This document shows positions 53,516 through 64,000 of a DNA stretch of 64,000 nucleotides, in pieces. The notes below the pieces were generated by a model. The model saw nothing but the letters and a program-made list of their open reading frames with translations. It was not told the DNA's origin and searched no databases. Origin of the DNA: Podospora pseudoanserina (lineage: Eukaryota > Ascomycota > Sordariomycetes > Sordariales > Podosporaceae); assembly GCF_035222485.1 (NCBI RefSeq), contig NC_085921.1, positions 3,596,001 to 3,660,000 on the forward strand, in the 5' to 3' direction. Made by a program: the position numbers and the translations under genes. How positions within the stretch are numbered: the first letter of the stretch is position 1; every line of letters begins with the position of its first letter.

Positions 53516-56500
53516 ATGGAGGACGCCTTCAACCACCTCGGAAACCACCTTGTTTCCGACTCTGCCGCCACCATTAATGCCACCGCCGACGACTTCGACG
53601 ATGAAACCGAGAGCTTCCTGGGCGATCTTAAGGAACACGGCTCCCCGACAAACGCCCTCCGTCGCCATGATGACAATGACAACCAGGGCCCCGAAGACTT
53701 CCGCGATGATGACAGCAACTTCAGTGGCCCAAGAAACGATGTAAACTCGAGAGGTCCAGAAGAGGAAAAGGAGCTGCCCGCTCACGCTTGCGCGTAGGTC
53801 ATGGGTTTTGGGGAGCATGGTGGGGGTTATCATGACTGACTGGTTTACGTAGGTATTGCGGCATTCACTCCCCGTCCTGTGTGGTCAAGTGCATTGCAAA
53901 GGAATGCAACAAGTGGTTCTGCAGTGCTCGTGGTAATTCGAGTTCCTCACATATTGTCAACCACCTTGTACGAGCCCGCCACAAGGAGGTTCAGCTTCAT
54001 CCCGAGTCAGCCCTTGGCGATACCACCCTCGAATGCTACAACTGCGGCAACAAGAATGTCTTTATGCTGGGCTTCATCCCCGCCAAATCCGATACCGTTG
54101 TCGTTCTTTTGTGTCGCCAACCTTGCGCTGCTGGCAGTTCGGCCAAGGACATGAGCTGGGATGTTTCGCGATGGCAACCCCTCATCGAGGATCGGTCCTT
54201 TCTCAACTGGATTGTCTCCCCACCGACCGACGCCGAACAGCTTCGAGCTCGCCATTTGACCCCGCCCATGATTGCGAAACTTGAGGAGATGTGGAAAGAG
54301 GCTCCAAGTGCCACTGTCGCCGATCTGGAGAAAGGAACCGGCGTAGACGACGATCCGCATCCCGTGCTCCTCAAGTACGATGATCCGTACCACTATCAGA
54401 ATGTCTTTGGGCCCCTTGTGAAGATGGAGTCGGACTATGACAAGAAGCTCAAGGAAGCGCAGTCTGAGGACCATCTCGTGGTTCGCTGGGATATGGGTCT
54501 GAATAACAAGCACCTGGCCAGCTTTATCCTGCCCAAGATCGAATCCGGCGATGTCAAATTGGCCGTGGGCGATGAGATGCGCATCAAGTACAAGGGCGAA
54601 CTTCGTGCCCCATGGGAGGGTGTTGGATATGTTATCAAGATCCCCAACAACCAGTCGGACGAAGTTACCCTTGAGTTAAGAAAGGCGGCGAACGACAAAT
54701 CGGTCCCCACCGAATGCACGCACAACTTCTCGGCCGACTATGTCTGGAAGGCCACGTCCTACGACCGTATGCAATTCGCTATGAAGACCTTCGCTGTGGA
54801 TGAGCTCAGTGTTTCTGGGTACATTTTCCATAAGTTGCTGGGCCACGAGGTAGCCGTTGCTCCCATGAAGACGCAGATGCCGAAGAGGTTCCACGTTCCA
54901 GGGTTGCCTGAGCTGAATCACAGTCAGATCACTGCCATCAAGACTGTTCTGTCCACCCCTCTCAGTTTGATCCAGGGGCCGCCAGGTACCGGAAAGACGG
55001 TCACCTCAGCCACCATCATCTACCATCTTGCCAGAATGAACAATAGTCAGGTTCTCGTCTGCGCCCCCTCCAACGTTGCTGTCGATCAGCTTTGCGAACG
55101 TATTCACCGCACGGGTCTCAAGGTCGTTCGCTTGACAGCCAAGTCTCGTGAGGATGTCGAATCGTCCGTCAGCTTCTTGGCCCTCCACGAGCAGGTCCGC
55201 CTTTACAAGCAGAGCAGTGAGCTCACAAATCTCAACAAGCTCAAGGCCGCCGCAGGTGAACTATCTTCTCAGGACGAGAAGAGGTTCAAGCAACTGACTC
55301 GCCAGGCCGAGAGGGAGATTCTCAACAGCGCTGATGTCGTGTGCTGCACTTGCGTCGGTGCCGGCGACCCGAGACTGTCCAAAATGAAGTTCCGGAACGT
55401 GCTGATCGACGAGTCTACTCAGTCAGCTGAGCCCGAGTGCATGATTCCTCTTGTCCTCGGATGCAAGCAGGTTGTTCTTGTTGGTGATCACAAGCAGCTC
55501 GGCCCCGTCATCATGAACAAGAAGGCGGCCAAGGCTGGTCTTAACCAGTCTCTGTTCGAGAGGTTGGTCAAGCTCAACCTGGTTCCCATTCGGCTCAACG
55601 TTCAGTATCGTATGCACCCTTGCCTTTCAGAATTTCCTTCCAACATGTTTTACGAAGGGTCGCTCCAGAACGGTGTCACCATAACTGAGCGCCTTCGCAA
55701 GGATGTCGACTTCCCGTGGCCTGTTGCTGAAACTCCGATGATGTTCTGGTCCAACTTGGGCAATGAAGAAATTTCGGCATCCGGAACATCTTACCTGAAC
55801 CGCACCGAAGCTTCCAACGTGGAGAAGATTGTTACTCGCTTCTTCAAGGCTGGTGTGAAGCCGTCTGATATCGGTGTCATTACTCCGTACGAAGGCCAGC
55901 GCAGCTACATTGTCAGCACCATGCAGAATACGGGCACTTTCAAAAAGGAGAGCTACAAGGAGGTCGAGGTTGCTTCGGTCGACGCTTTCCAGGGCCGTGA
56001 GAAGGACTTTATCGTTCTTTCTTGCGTCCGTTCCAATGACAACCAGGGCATTGGTTTCTTGTCCGACCCTCGTCGTCTCAACGTCGCGCTCACTCGAGCC
56101 AAGTATGGTCTTGTCATCATCGGCAACCCCAAGGTTCTGTCCAAGCATGAGTTATGGCATCATCTTCTTGTTCACTTTAAGGATCGCAAGTGCTTGGTAG
56201 AAGGCCCTCTTACCAACCTTCAGACTTCCCTCATCCAGTTCAGCCGGCCCAAGATGAGCTTCCGTCCCCGCCACAACGCACAGGCCCAGCATGTGTCTGG
56301 TGGTTTTACCAACGGCAGAGGTTATGGCGGCGCTGTCAACGGCTCCCACCGCGATTTCGACACTGGCTCGGTGCTTTCGTATGCTAACGGTATTCCGGAT
56401 GATGTCTCGTCCATTCACAGCTCTGCCTTGGGTGGCGCGGGCCTTACATCGGCTTACCCTCAGATGTTCTCCAACTTCCATCCAGAGCAGTGGCCCGGCT

Positions 56501-56847
56501 TGCCCGGGGCCAACCAGGCTAGCCGTCCCGGGGCCAAGGGTCGTGCTCGCATTGCTGAGAGTGTTGCTGGCGAGAGCGTTGCCAACAGCGAGTGTACGGA
56601 TGCGAGTGCGAGTGTTATTGGTGGCAAGGGCGTCGGTCAGGGTGGTGCGAGCCTGGGAGCTGGTCTTAGCGAGGCTATCAGCTCGGCTCGTCCTACCTCG
56701 TACAGCCGTAGCGACCGTCTCAAGCAGTACGTGGAGAGCGGCGGGCGCAGTCTCGGCTTGGGCAGCGGATATGGCCGTCGCTTCGATGATGACGAGAAGA
56801 GCGTCAGCACAGCGTTTGCTAGTCAAATTGGGACAGGGTTCGACTGA
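53516..56847 (+). CDS. UPF1: Nonsense-mediated decay RNA helicase Upf1
   Basis: SF1 helicase at the centre of nonsense-mediated mRNA decay. Exons 53516-53793 and 53853-56847 (1090 aa) with a 59-nt intron; the splice creates [19 protein letters not shown], the start of the Cys/His-rich domain that binds Upf2. Walker A GPPGTGKT lies near residue 467; the DEAD-box equivalent is [25 protein letters not shown] and [18 protein letters not shown] are motifs V and VI. The acidic N-terminus ([12 protein letters not shown]) and a Gly/Ser/Arg-rich C-terminal tail (after about residue 910) are disordered-looking. In-frame codons exist upstream of 53516 but this ATG fits relatives. Confidence 0.97.
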
Positions 56848-57964
56848 GTGTTTTGAGCAGCGTGGTTGTGCTGGTATTGTTTTTGAAGCAAAACCAAACA
56901 ACTGAAGCAGTTATCGCACCAAGCAGCATATGGAGGACCATCTCGTCTGGCTCCGCCCAGCATACCTCGGTCGAGCACGCAACTTCGGATCCGCCCGGTC
57001 GTTCCTGATCGGTCATGAAAACGAGTCACAGTTTCCGGGAGCGCTGATCCTACCTACTCTGGTAGAGACTGGGCACATATATCCTTCTGCGCCTCGCAGC
57101 GACCCGCCGCTGCCAAAGCGTTGCTCTGACGACCTATGGTGCCTGTCGATTCTTAACAGGCAGATGTGGCTCGACCGGCCTCGGAGGCCTCGAGTTTTGA
57201 GATGCAGGAGGTAGTTGAGAATTGTTAGGGTCTTTTGTTCCAGCATTACGTCGCTCAGGGGAGGGAGCTAGTGTAGCGAGCCGAGGTGGTCACACATGTG
57301 GCATGGACAAGTCGGTCCAGCCTTCTGTACCACCCAGGGGCATCCTGTCTTGGAACTAGCTATGGACGAGAAGGACAGCGGTGGTAGTCTGATAAATTTT
57401 GGGGAGGAAGGCTGAAGGTAGCCGCTCATTTTCACGCCTGTTGGGCATTCACTTCGTATAGGCTGGATATCTGACTTGATCAGATTCTAGTGCTGAAACA
57501 CTAACCACTAGTCACTCGTTCACTCCTATTTGAGATTGGTGATTTCTAAGCAAACGAGCGGATAGATAGATAGAGGATCAGAATAGCACTATCATTTATT
57601 CCGCTACCATATGTGCCCCTTATCATTGTGAAGTCTTCGATCCGCTAGACGCGACACGCTTCTTTCTTTTGTGAGTCTCGACGATCAAGTAACACGAGCT
57701 CACGTGAAGATAGCCGATAAAAGCCATGGGTTCTAAGGGAAAGTTCCACTGTGACCTCATCCTGCCCCACCCTTTGCCTGCCACGCACCACCACTGGGCA
57801 ACCCCACCCCGCCTTTTTGGAGTCGCAGACCCAACCAAGCTGATGATCATGCTGGTTGGGGGTTCAGCGATGCACGTTCTAGATTACCTAGCACACACCT
57901 TAAACTTTTTGGCGCCACGGTACCTGAATACTCGAGCCTTTCAAAAGCCCAACATATAACCATC
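56848..57964. promoter_or_regulatory. Spacer between UPF1 and the AhpC/TSA gene
   Basis: 1117 bp between tandem genes, holding the UPF1 3' flank and the next promoter. Nothing else recognised. Confidence 0.45.
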
Positions 57965-59254
57965 ATGGCGTCGTCCCCGAAAGATCTAGCGCCGGACGTG
58001 ACAACAACCACAGTCACCCCCGACACCACGGTTACAGAAAGCGGAGCGGGCGCCGCTGCCGCCAAGCCGGAGACTAACACGACGTTGGGCGGTGATGGTG
58101 CGGAGACGACGACGAGGAGGGCAGCTACCTTTAGTGTCTCACCATCACAGTCACAGCAGCAGTCTGGAACAAACGGTGGCAGTGGTAGTGGTGGTGGTTC
58201 TGTCAAGTCGGCGGCGGCCAACGGGAACTCAACAGCCGACATTGACACGACCAACCCCCTCGACTTTTCCGAAGACGTCTCGGCGGACAACTCCCTTCCT
58301 ACGCTGGCGACGCTGAAGAAGATTGACAACTACATTGTGCTGGACCGCAATGGAAAGTCGCACACGTTCCGGTCGCTGTACACGGGGCGGCATGTGGCGA
58401 GGAGGGTGTTGCTTGTGTTTGTTAGGCATTTTTACTGTGGTGTATGTGTACTCTCCGTTTACCCCTCCCGTGGTATGATTGATGACTGATTGTGATGGTG
58501 GGGATAGAACTGTCAAGATTACCTCCGGACCTTGTCGTCTGCGTTTTCGCCGTCGGATTTGCTGGGTTTGCCCATCCCGACGTTTATCGTTGTGATTGGG
58601 TGTGGCGATCCGGGCTTGATCGATATGTACACCTCTGAGACTGGGTGTCCTTTTCCTGTTTACACGGATCCCACGCGGAAATTATATGCGGAGCTGGGCA
58701 TGATTCGGACGTTGGCTTTGGGGGAGAGGCCGGCGTATACAAAGACTCATCTGGTCAGGTCGAGTTTGGCGAGTGTGGTTCAGGGTCTGAAGCAGATACC
58801 CAAGGGGCTGGCGCACAAGGGGGGCGATTCGAGGCAGATAGGGGGCGAGTTCTTGTTTGAGCCGGTTAGTGGGGAGGATGTGGCTAGTCCGATCAAGGAG
58901 TTGGGGGAGTGGGGGAGGGGAGAGAGGGCTGGGAATGGGGATGGGGAGAGTGTGAAGATGGGGGTAAGGCATAGGGCGAGTGAGACGCCGAGTATTGATG
59001 GGAAGAACATGGAGTTGGGAGGGGATGGGAGTGAGGGGGTGGATAAGATTGTTAGTTGGTGTCATAGGATGAGGAATACGAGGGATCATGCAGAGGTGCC
59101 GGAGTTGATGGAGGTGTTTGGGATGGCGGTGGGGGAGATGGAGAAGATACCCGGGGATGTGAAGGGGTTGGAGAGGGAGAGGTGGGAGAGGGCGATTAGG
59201 GAGAGGAAGGGAGTAGGTTTGGGGGGGAAGGGGAGGGGGAGTTTAGAGAGATGA
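57965..59254 (+). CDS. AhpC/TSA-2 thioredoxin-fold protein (PRXL2/AAED1 type)
   Basis: Thioredoxin-like fold of the AhpC/TSA antioxidant family 2 (as in PRXL2/AAED1). Exons 57965-58441 and 58508-59254 (407 aa), intron 66 nt. The domain starts near residue 115 (SLPTLATLKKIDNYIVLDR) and has FVRHFYCGNCQDYL, a CxxC redox pair encoded on both sides of the intron. Next come PTFIVVIGCGDPGLIDMY and GCPFPVYTDPTRKLYAELG, typical of the family. The N-terminal 110 residues are Thr/Ser/Gly/Gln-rich and low in complexity; the C-terminal 150 are charged. The actual substrate is unknown. The coding strand turns strongly G-rich from about 58380. Confidence 0.88.
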
Positions 59255-59944
59255 CTTTGAGGGTGTGATTGGAAAGCTGATTGGATTGGGTTTATTCAAG
59301 TGTCAAAGCATGCATTTTAGCAAGCAGGAGTTTTGATAAATGGGAATTAAAATGATCTTATGCTCTGGGTCGTGGTCCGCACGGATAGATTTGTGAAGTC
59401 AGGTTGTGTACACGACATACGGGAGTTTCCGAGTGCATCGATGTTTTACGCCCTTCAAACGTTTGTCTCTCCTGAGATAATAGAGCAAACAACAGTCAGG
59501 AAGGATAACCCCTGGAGGGACTGTGATACCATCGGATGTGAATAGTGCGCTTCATCAAATGATAGCCCCATATTATCCGATGTCGTCAAGCGCACTGCGT
59601 ATTGGTAGTCTCTCGCGGAGTGGCTAGCATACGCTAGGTATGCTCTCATCGTGCCCTTTCCACCAAGTAATCCGGTGCAACATTTCTGGTGAGAGTCTGG
59701 GGAAGATATTCTGTGGTTTCTCTGGCGCGGTAGTTCAACCTCCAAGTAACGAAGCACAAGGCCATTTCCCATCTAACCCACCGTGTAATCTCTTGGTTGT
59801 CTTGTTTACAATAATTCCACATTGTGCCCCTTTACGTATCCTTTCCCCGCCTACCTAATCAGCATCTCTGTATTTTTTTTTTTTTTTTTTGCCTTTTTCA
59901 TCCTCACCGCCCATCTATCTCCCTTCGATGTCTCCTCGATCAGG
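59255..59944. promoter_or_regulatory. Spacer upstream of the membrane protein gene
   Basis: 690 bp between tandem genes. A 20-base T run (about 59871-59890) lies in the presumed leader, 55 bp before the start codon. Confidence 0.5.
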
Positions 59945-62423
59945 ATGGCTTCCCAGGTACCCTGCCCCATCCCAGGAAACCCGACCATGTACGGCCTCGG
60001 CCTCCGCACGTCCTTTTACCTCCTCCACCTCTCGACCCTGTTCCTCGAGCTCCTAGAGCAGGAATATATCGTCCTTCTCCTGTCCGCCGAGCTCGTCCTC
60101 AACTTTGCGCTTTTGCTTGCATTGATATTGCAGGTTGCTGCTGGGGGGTTGCATATTGTTGAGGTGTATATTCTTCTTCTTCTCCTCTCCGTCACTGTCT
60201 ACCTCTTCGTCCCGAGACATGCGGCGGATTTGGCAATGGTGTTTTGTCCTCATTTGGGGTTGCGGGTGAAAAGTAGGGGGAGGGGGGTAGATGTGCTGGG
60301 TTGTTTGAGGGGGGGTTATGGATTGGTTGTGGTTGGTGTGCAGGTTTGGTTTTGGGGTAGGGGGGTGGATTCGGTTAGGTATGATGACGGTGGTGGTGGT
60401 GGTGGTGGTGATGGGAAAGGGTGTTTGGAGTATGGGTTTTTGTTTGGGGCGATGGATCTTAAGAGCGGGAGTATGAAGGGGTTGAATATTTTGTTGGTGT
60501 TGGGGATGCTGACTGGGGGGTTGGTGGTGGTGGGTTGTGTGAAGAGTGGGTGGTGGGGGGTTAGGAAGGGAGGGAGGAAGAAGAAAATGTGAGTCGCCCC
60601 TATTTTTCATCTCTGCCCCTAATCGTTGCCGGGTGGGTTTATTTTTCTTTTCTTTTTTCGGTCGTGGTAGAAAGTGACATTTTCCACTTTCCTTTTTCGG
60701 AGGTGGTGTGGTAGGCCGCAGCTTGATGATAGCTAACCGTCGGGGACAAACTCACCGAGATTAGCCGCTCAAGGTGGGAAGCACAAAAGTGGTTGGAGGC
60801 CTTGGGGGGCCTTGCGATCGCCGTAACCGTGATCGTTGCGATTGAGCTGACGATTCGATGGAACCGCATCGGGGCTGAGAACAGTGTAAATCAGGCAACC
60901 ACCGCCGCCCAACTCATCCCGCTCTTGCTGGTTATCGCACTCATTTCGACATTTTTGTACGGGGTCTTCAGTAACGACAAGTCAGACGACGGTAGTCTGG
61001 TTGTTACGCTTGAAGCAGGGTCATCATCGTCGCCATCGGGCTCAGGTACTGGGTCAAGCCCATCCGGCTCTGGTGGTTCCGGTCCTACACCAGTTGTCGT
61101 TGCTGAAAGGTAAAACTCTATTGAGTCTTATCAACTTGAATCTTTTACTTACATGGATTCAGATCACGATCTCAAACACGCCGATCTAGATCTCGTCAAA
61201 GTTCCCGCAGACCACCAGCCCCATCACCACCAATGCCACCATCAAGACACAGCCCGAGATTCCCTGGGCCACCACCCGGTCCACCTCCAGCTTCTCATCA
61301 CAGCGGCTACAGTCACAGCGGCTATAGTCACAGCGGCTCACCTACTCCTCCATCGCCTCTGAGCCCAAGGATAATCAACGTCTCACCCTCCGGGCCAGTA
61401 GCTAGACCATCAGTCAACTATTATCGCCAAGTGGCTCCCCATCCCTACTTCCCGTATGAAGGACCCGAGTACTACGACCCGAACAGATCACCTCCCCGCA
61501 TGTCAGGAGGTATCGGGGCAAGGTGGCCACGTTTCGCGAAACCAATGGGTCCCCGCCCGCCTCCCTCTCCTACCAAGTCAATAGACCCAGCCAACGACAA
61601 ACTCTGGGACGAAGTTCTCAGCGGCGCACCAGGCACACAAGGGGAACCACTGATAACTCAAAAAGACATCGACGACTTGTTCAACCCGCCACCGTCAGCA
61701 ATGCTGATTACCGATGCGGATGTGGCGGCTGTGATGGAGCCTTTGGTGACAGACGCAGATGTGGAGGAAGTGATAAGGGAGATGCTGACGGAGCAGGACA
61801 TAGCAGACGCTCTGAAAGATAAGGTTACTGACGCTGATGTCGACAGGGTTATGAGGTCTAGTTTTACTGATGCCGATGCAGAAGCCGTGATGGGGGATTT
61901 GATACCGGATGAGTTGGTTGAAGAGGTGATGATGAGTGGGGCGATACCGGATGAGATGGTGGAGGAGGTGATGAAATCTCCCAGACAGGCAAAGGTCGAG
62001 GATGAGAGTGATCACCTAAGTCAGCAGGCCCATGACTCCGAGGATTCAGATGAGGAGGAAGAGTCGAGTTCGGATAGCAGTTCGGATTCAGGTTCAAGTT
62101 CAAGTTCGAGTGGAGAGAGGCATGATGAAGATGAGGATGAAGAAAAGGGTCCGGCCGAGTCGATTCCGGAGACGGAGACTGAACCCCGTACACCTAGGTC
62201 GGTACGTTGGGCGATGCCTCTGGACGAGGAAATTGATTCGAGGTATGCTTCTGATGGTGGGTTCTATCACTCACCTGAGCTTAGAAGCAGGGACGATGAC
62301 GTGGAAGAGATGGTGAGAGATCGATACGGTGATGATGATGCTCGAATAGTTGCTGTAGTTCGCTATTTTCCTACTGCTGGGTATTCATCAGGCTATGGGT
62401 CGTCATGGGGTCAGAAATACTAA
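59945..62423 (+). CDS. Fungal multi-pass membrane protein with acidic repeat tail, function unknown
   Basis: Exons 59945-60588, 60765-61109 and 61163-62423 (749 aa); introns 176 and 53 nt. Both junctions keep frame and give KKKIRSRWEAQKWLEALGG and AERRSRSQTRRSRSR. Membrane part: VPCPIPGNPTMYGLGLRTSF start, several hydrophobic helices (LNFALLLALILQVAAGGL; VYILLLLLSVTVYLFV), a VWFWGRGVD/CLEYGFLFG block, then a last pair (LGGLAIAVTVIVAIELTIRW, with NRIGAENSV; LIPLLLVIALISTFLYG). I recall such proteins as an uncharacterised fungal family. The cytosolic-looking tail is basic Arg/Ser-rich, then Pro-rich, then holds eight acidic 12-14-residue units (61651-61983), then a Ser/Glu-rich stretch. The frame is open 41 codons upstream of the chosen ATG. 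Confidence 0.82.
61651..61983 (+). repeat. Eight acidic 12-14-residue units (TDADV type) in the membrane protein tail
   Basis: Units read ITQKDIDDLF, ITDADVAAVMEPL, VTDADVEEVIREM, LTEQDIADALKDK, VTDADVDRVMRSS, FTDADAEAVMGDL, IPDELVEEVMMSGA and IPDEMVEEVMKSP (about residues 494-604). Consensus: hydrophobic, T/P, D, x, D/E, V/I, x, x, V/A, M/L. Each looks like a capped short helix. Confidence 0.85.
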
Positions 62424-63600
62424 AACAAAATGCACCATTACGAAAGCAGCTTTTTGCTGTGGCGGATGATGGTGTTCAGGAAGTTCATAAGACAAGTCAT
62501 AAGAAAGGCCAAGCGAACTTGGTGGTTGGCATGATGGGATGAAGAAGGATGGTCACGAAGTAATGACAAAAATAGCAAGCCATGGTACTCATTCCTCTGA
62601 AAAAACACATCAAGTGTCAGTTATTTCAGTGTGACTTCTCCCTTGACAACTGGTTGCACACTCTAGACTCTAGATTTCGTTGCTGTATTTCCCTTCTGTG
62701 CTCGTCGCATGAGGATCTTGCTTCCTGTCCTACTTGCTCTTAATTCCAGGCATTTTTTTTTCTTTTTGAAGAAAAGGCTGGAAGTTTACGGATCTGCCCA
62801 AAATGCCTTCGTTTCTATGCAGGCCAACAATCCACTATTCTGCATCAGATCTCACCTGGTGTCCGTTCTTTCATTGCTTTGAAGAGGAAAGCTCACCAAT
62901 TTTCACCTCTTTCTTCGCCTCTTCTTCCATGCTTGCTGATGATCATGAAGAGACTACAACCTCGGACACGGTACACAAGACAAAGTGCAACTATGTAGGT
63001 TAGAATATGCTTAGGGTTATGGGTCTAGGCATGTTTTTTAAAGTCAGGATGACAGGGTTGTATATGTAGTGGAATGGGTAGTTGATCTGAGCTGCTTAAC
63101 TGACCCTCGGGTTAAGATTCCGCCGCAAAACGTGAATGAGAAATCTCAGCGGTATATATCAGTTTTCGCCCCATTATTTCGTCTGATATCATATCTTTGT
63201 TCCCGAAAACTCTGCCAACAACGTCAAATCTTGCCTACTTGAGTGGACTTCTTCGAATGTCGAGTGAATCTTGGCGGAATTGACTTCTATAAGAGGACCC
63301 ACAGCCCCACTTCCTCTCTGGGCCAAGCTGCTAGTAGCAGGCAGCATCTCTCTCCCTGGCGACAGCTAGAACATTTGAACTTTCTACACTTCCCTTCACC
63401 AACCATCCCACGTCCGGATTCGTAAACACCGCGGCCACTGCAGACTACCGCGCCATCATCGAACCCCCACCTTTTCATCGCAGAGCTTCCGCTTCTCTTG
63501 CGACTCAAGGTCTCGTGATCAGCGCCTCGCATACAGCCAGCCCCAGCTACCCCCAACTTTTCTGATCGATCGCCCACCATATCCACCTAATATCGTCACC
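62424..63600. promoter_or_regulatory. Spacer and UBC9 upstream region
   Basis: 1177 bp between tandem genes; mainly the UBC9 promoter and leader (pyrimidine-rich just before the start). No gene, tRNA or repeat array recognised. Confidence 0.45.
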
Positions 63601-64000
63601 ATGGGTTCGACACTCTGCCAGAACCGTCTGATTGAGGAGAGGTAAGTCGCCTCTTTCGTCGCTTGCAGATGCGCGCGCCGACCTTCGGACATTTTCCTCC
63701 TGTTCGCGACAGCCTCGCTGACCAGCGTCATGCCCTCTACAGAAAGCAGTGGCGGAAAGACCACCCGTTCGGCTTCTGGGCCAAACCCCAGAAGAATCCC
63801 CAAGGTGTGCTGGACATGAAGGTCTGGGAGTGTGCTATTCCTGGCAAGAAAGACACAATATGGGAGGGCGGCCAGTTCAAGCTGCACATCACTTTTCCAG
63901 ATGGTATGTAGCTACCCTCGGTGTAACACATGATGTTGCAGATGGGCTTTGATAGCTGACCTGTCTCTTTTTCCCTTCCTGCAGAATATCCCACGAAGCC
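63601..64000 (+). CDS. UBC9: SUMO-conjugating enzyme Ubc9 (5' part)
   Basis: E2 enzyme for SUMO. Exons 63601-63641, 63743-63903 and 63985 onward; the gene runs off the window end. Introns are 101 and 81 nt. The splice gives [19 protein letters not shown], then [33 protein letters not shown] and EYPTKP, all matching Ubc9 (the WECAIPGK segment and PFGF loop separate it from ubiquitin E2s). The start [10 protein letters not shown] carries a few residues before the usual core. The active-site Cys lies beyond the window. Confidence 0.95.

Noticed and set aside
59822-59944. Upstream in-frame start for the membrane protein, adding 41 residues with a Phe run.
   Set aside because: The added residues come from a 20-base T tract typical of leaders, and family members that I recall begin near the CPIPGNP segment.
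1-64000. Transposons, virus fossils, CRISPR arrays, secondary-metabolite cluster or defence island.
   Set aside because: No transposase, reverse transcriptase, capsid, terminal repeats, spaced direct repeats or synthase genes were seen; the region is ordinary fungal core-gene territory.

Overview
The window is nuclear DNA from a filamentous ascomycete, most likely a sordariomycete of the Sordariales (Podospora/Chaetomium/Neurospora type; the order is an inference). The signs are short GT-AG introns of about 50-110 nt with branch points such as CTGAC or GCTAAC, a lone 5S rRNA gene among protein genes, dense genes on both strands, and products that match conserved fungal housekeeping families. 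I saw no transposon, virus fossil, CRISPR array or secondary-metabolite cluster.

Layout. 0-9 kb: a 5S rRNA gene (-), then four consecutive genes for mitochondrial proteins: leucyl-tRNA synthetase (+), release-factor glutamine methyltransferase MTQ1 (-), AIM32 (+) and CYC2 (+). 9-20 kb: the Neo1-type flippase (-) and the COPII scaffold SEC16 (+) diverge from a 1-kb spacer. 20-32 kb: checkpoint clamp subunit HUS1 (-), a RING-H2 protein (-), splicing-associated ESS2 (+), coenzyme Q kinase COQ8 (+), ribosome-biogenesis RRP36 (-) and KIN17 (-). 32-45 kb, all minus strand: aspartate kinase HOM3, a mitochondrial half ABC transporter (MDL type), homoserine kinase THR1, a pepsin-type aspartic protease and an aminodeoxychorismate lyase-like enzyme. 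45-64 kb: TOM70 (+), syntaxin SSO1 (-), IMP4 (-), the NMD helicase UPF1 (+), an AhpC/TSA-2 thioredoxin-fold protein (+), an unnamed multi-exon membrane protein with an acidic repeat tail (+) and the 5' part of UBC9 (+).

Splice structures were built by hand from frame, junction and family continuity; all give open spliced frames. Four introns are multiples of three and stop-free, so the genomic frame reads through them (SEC16, RRP36, THR1 and, tentatively, HUS1).

Functional links. Seven genes serve mitochondria (NAM2, MTQ1, AIM32, CYC2, COQ8, MDL, TOM70). HOM3 and THR1 act in the same aspartate-to-threonine pathway, and HOM3 has a perfect TGACTCA (Gcn4/CPC1-type) site upstream. The main unexplained signals are (i) a recurrent switch inside genes from a C-rich to a G-rich coding strand, always in the 5'-to-3' direction and seen in about a dozen genes on both strands, and (ii) a run of eight 12-14-residue acidic units in the tail of the membrane protein at 59945-62423.
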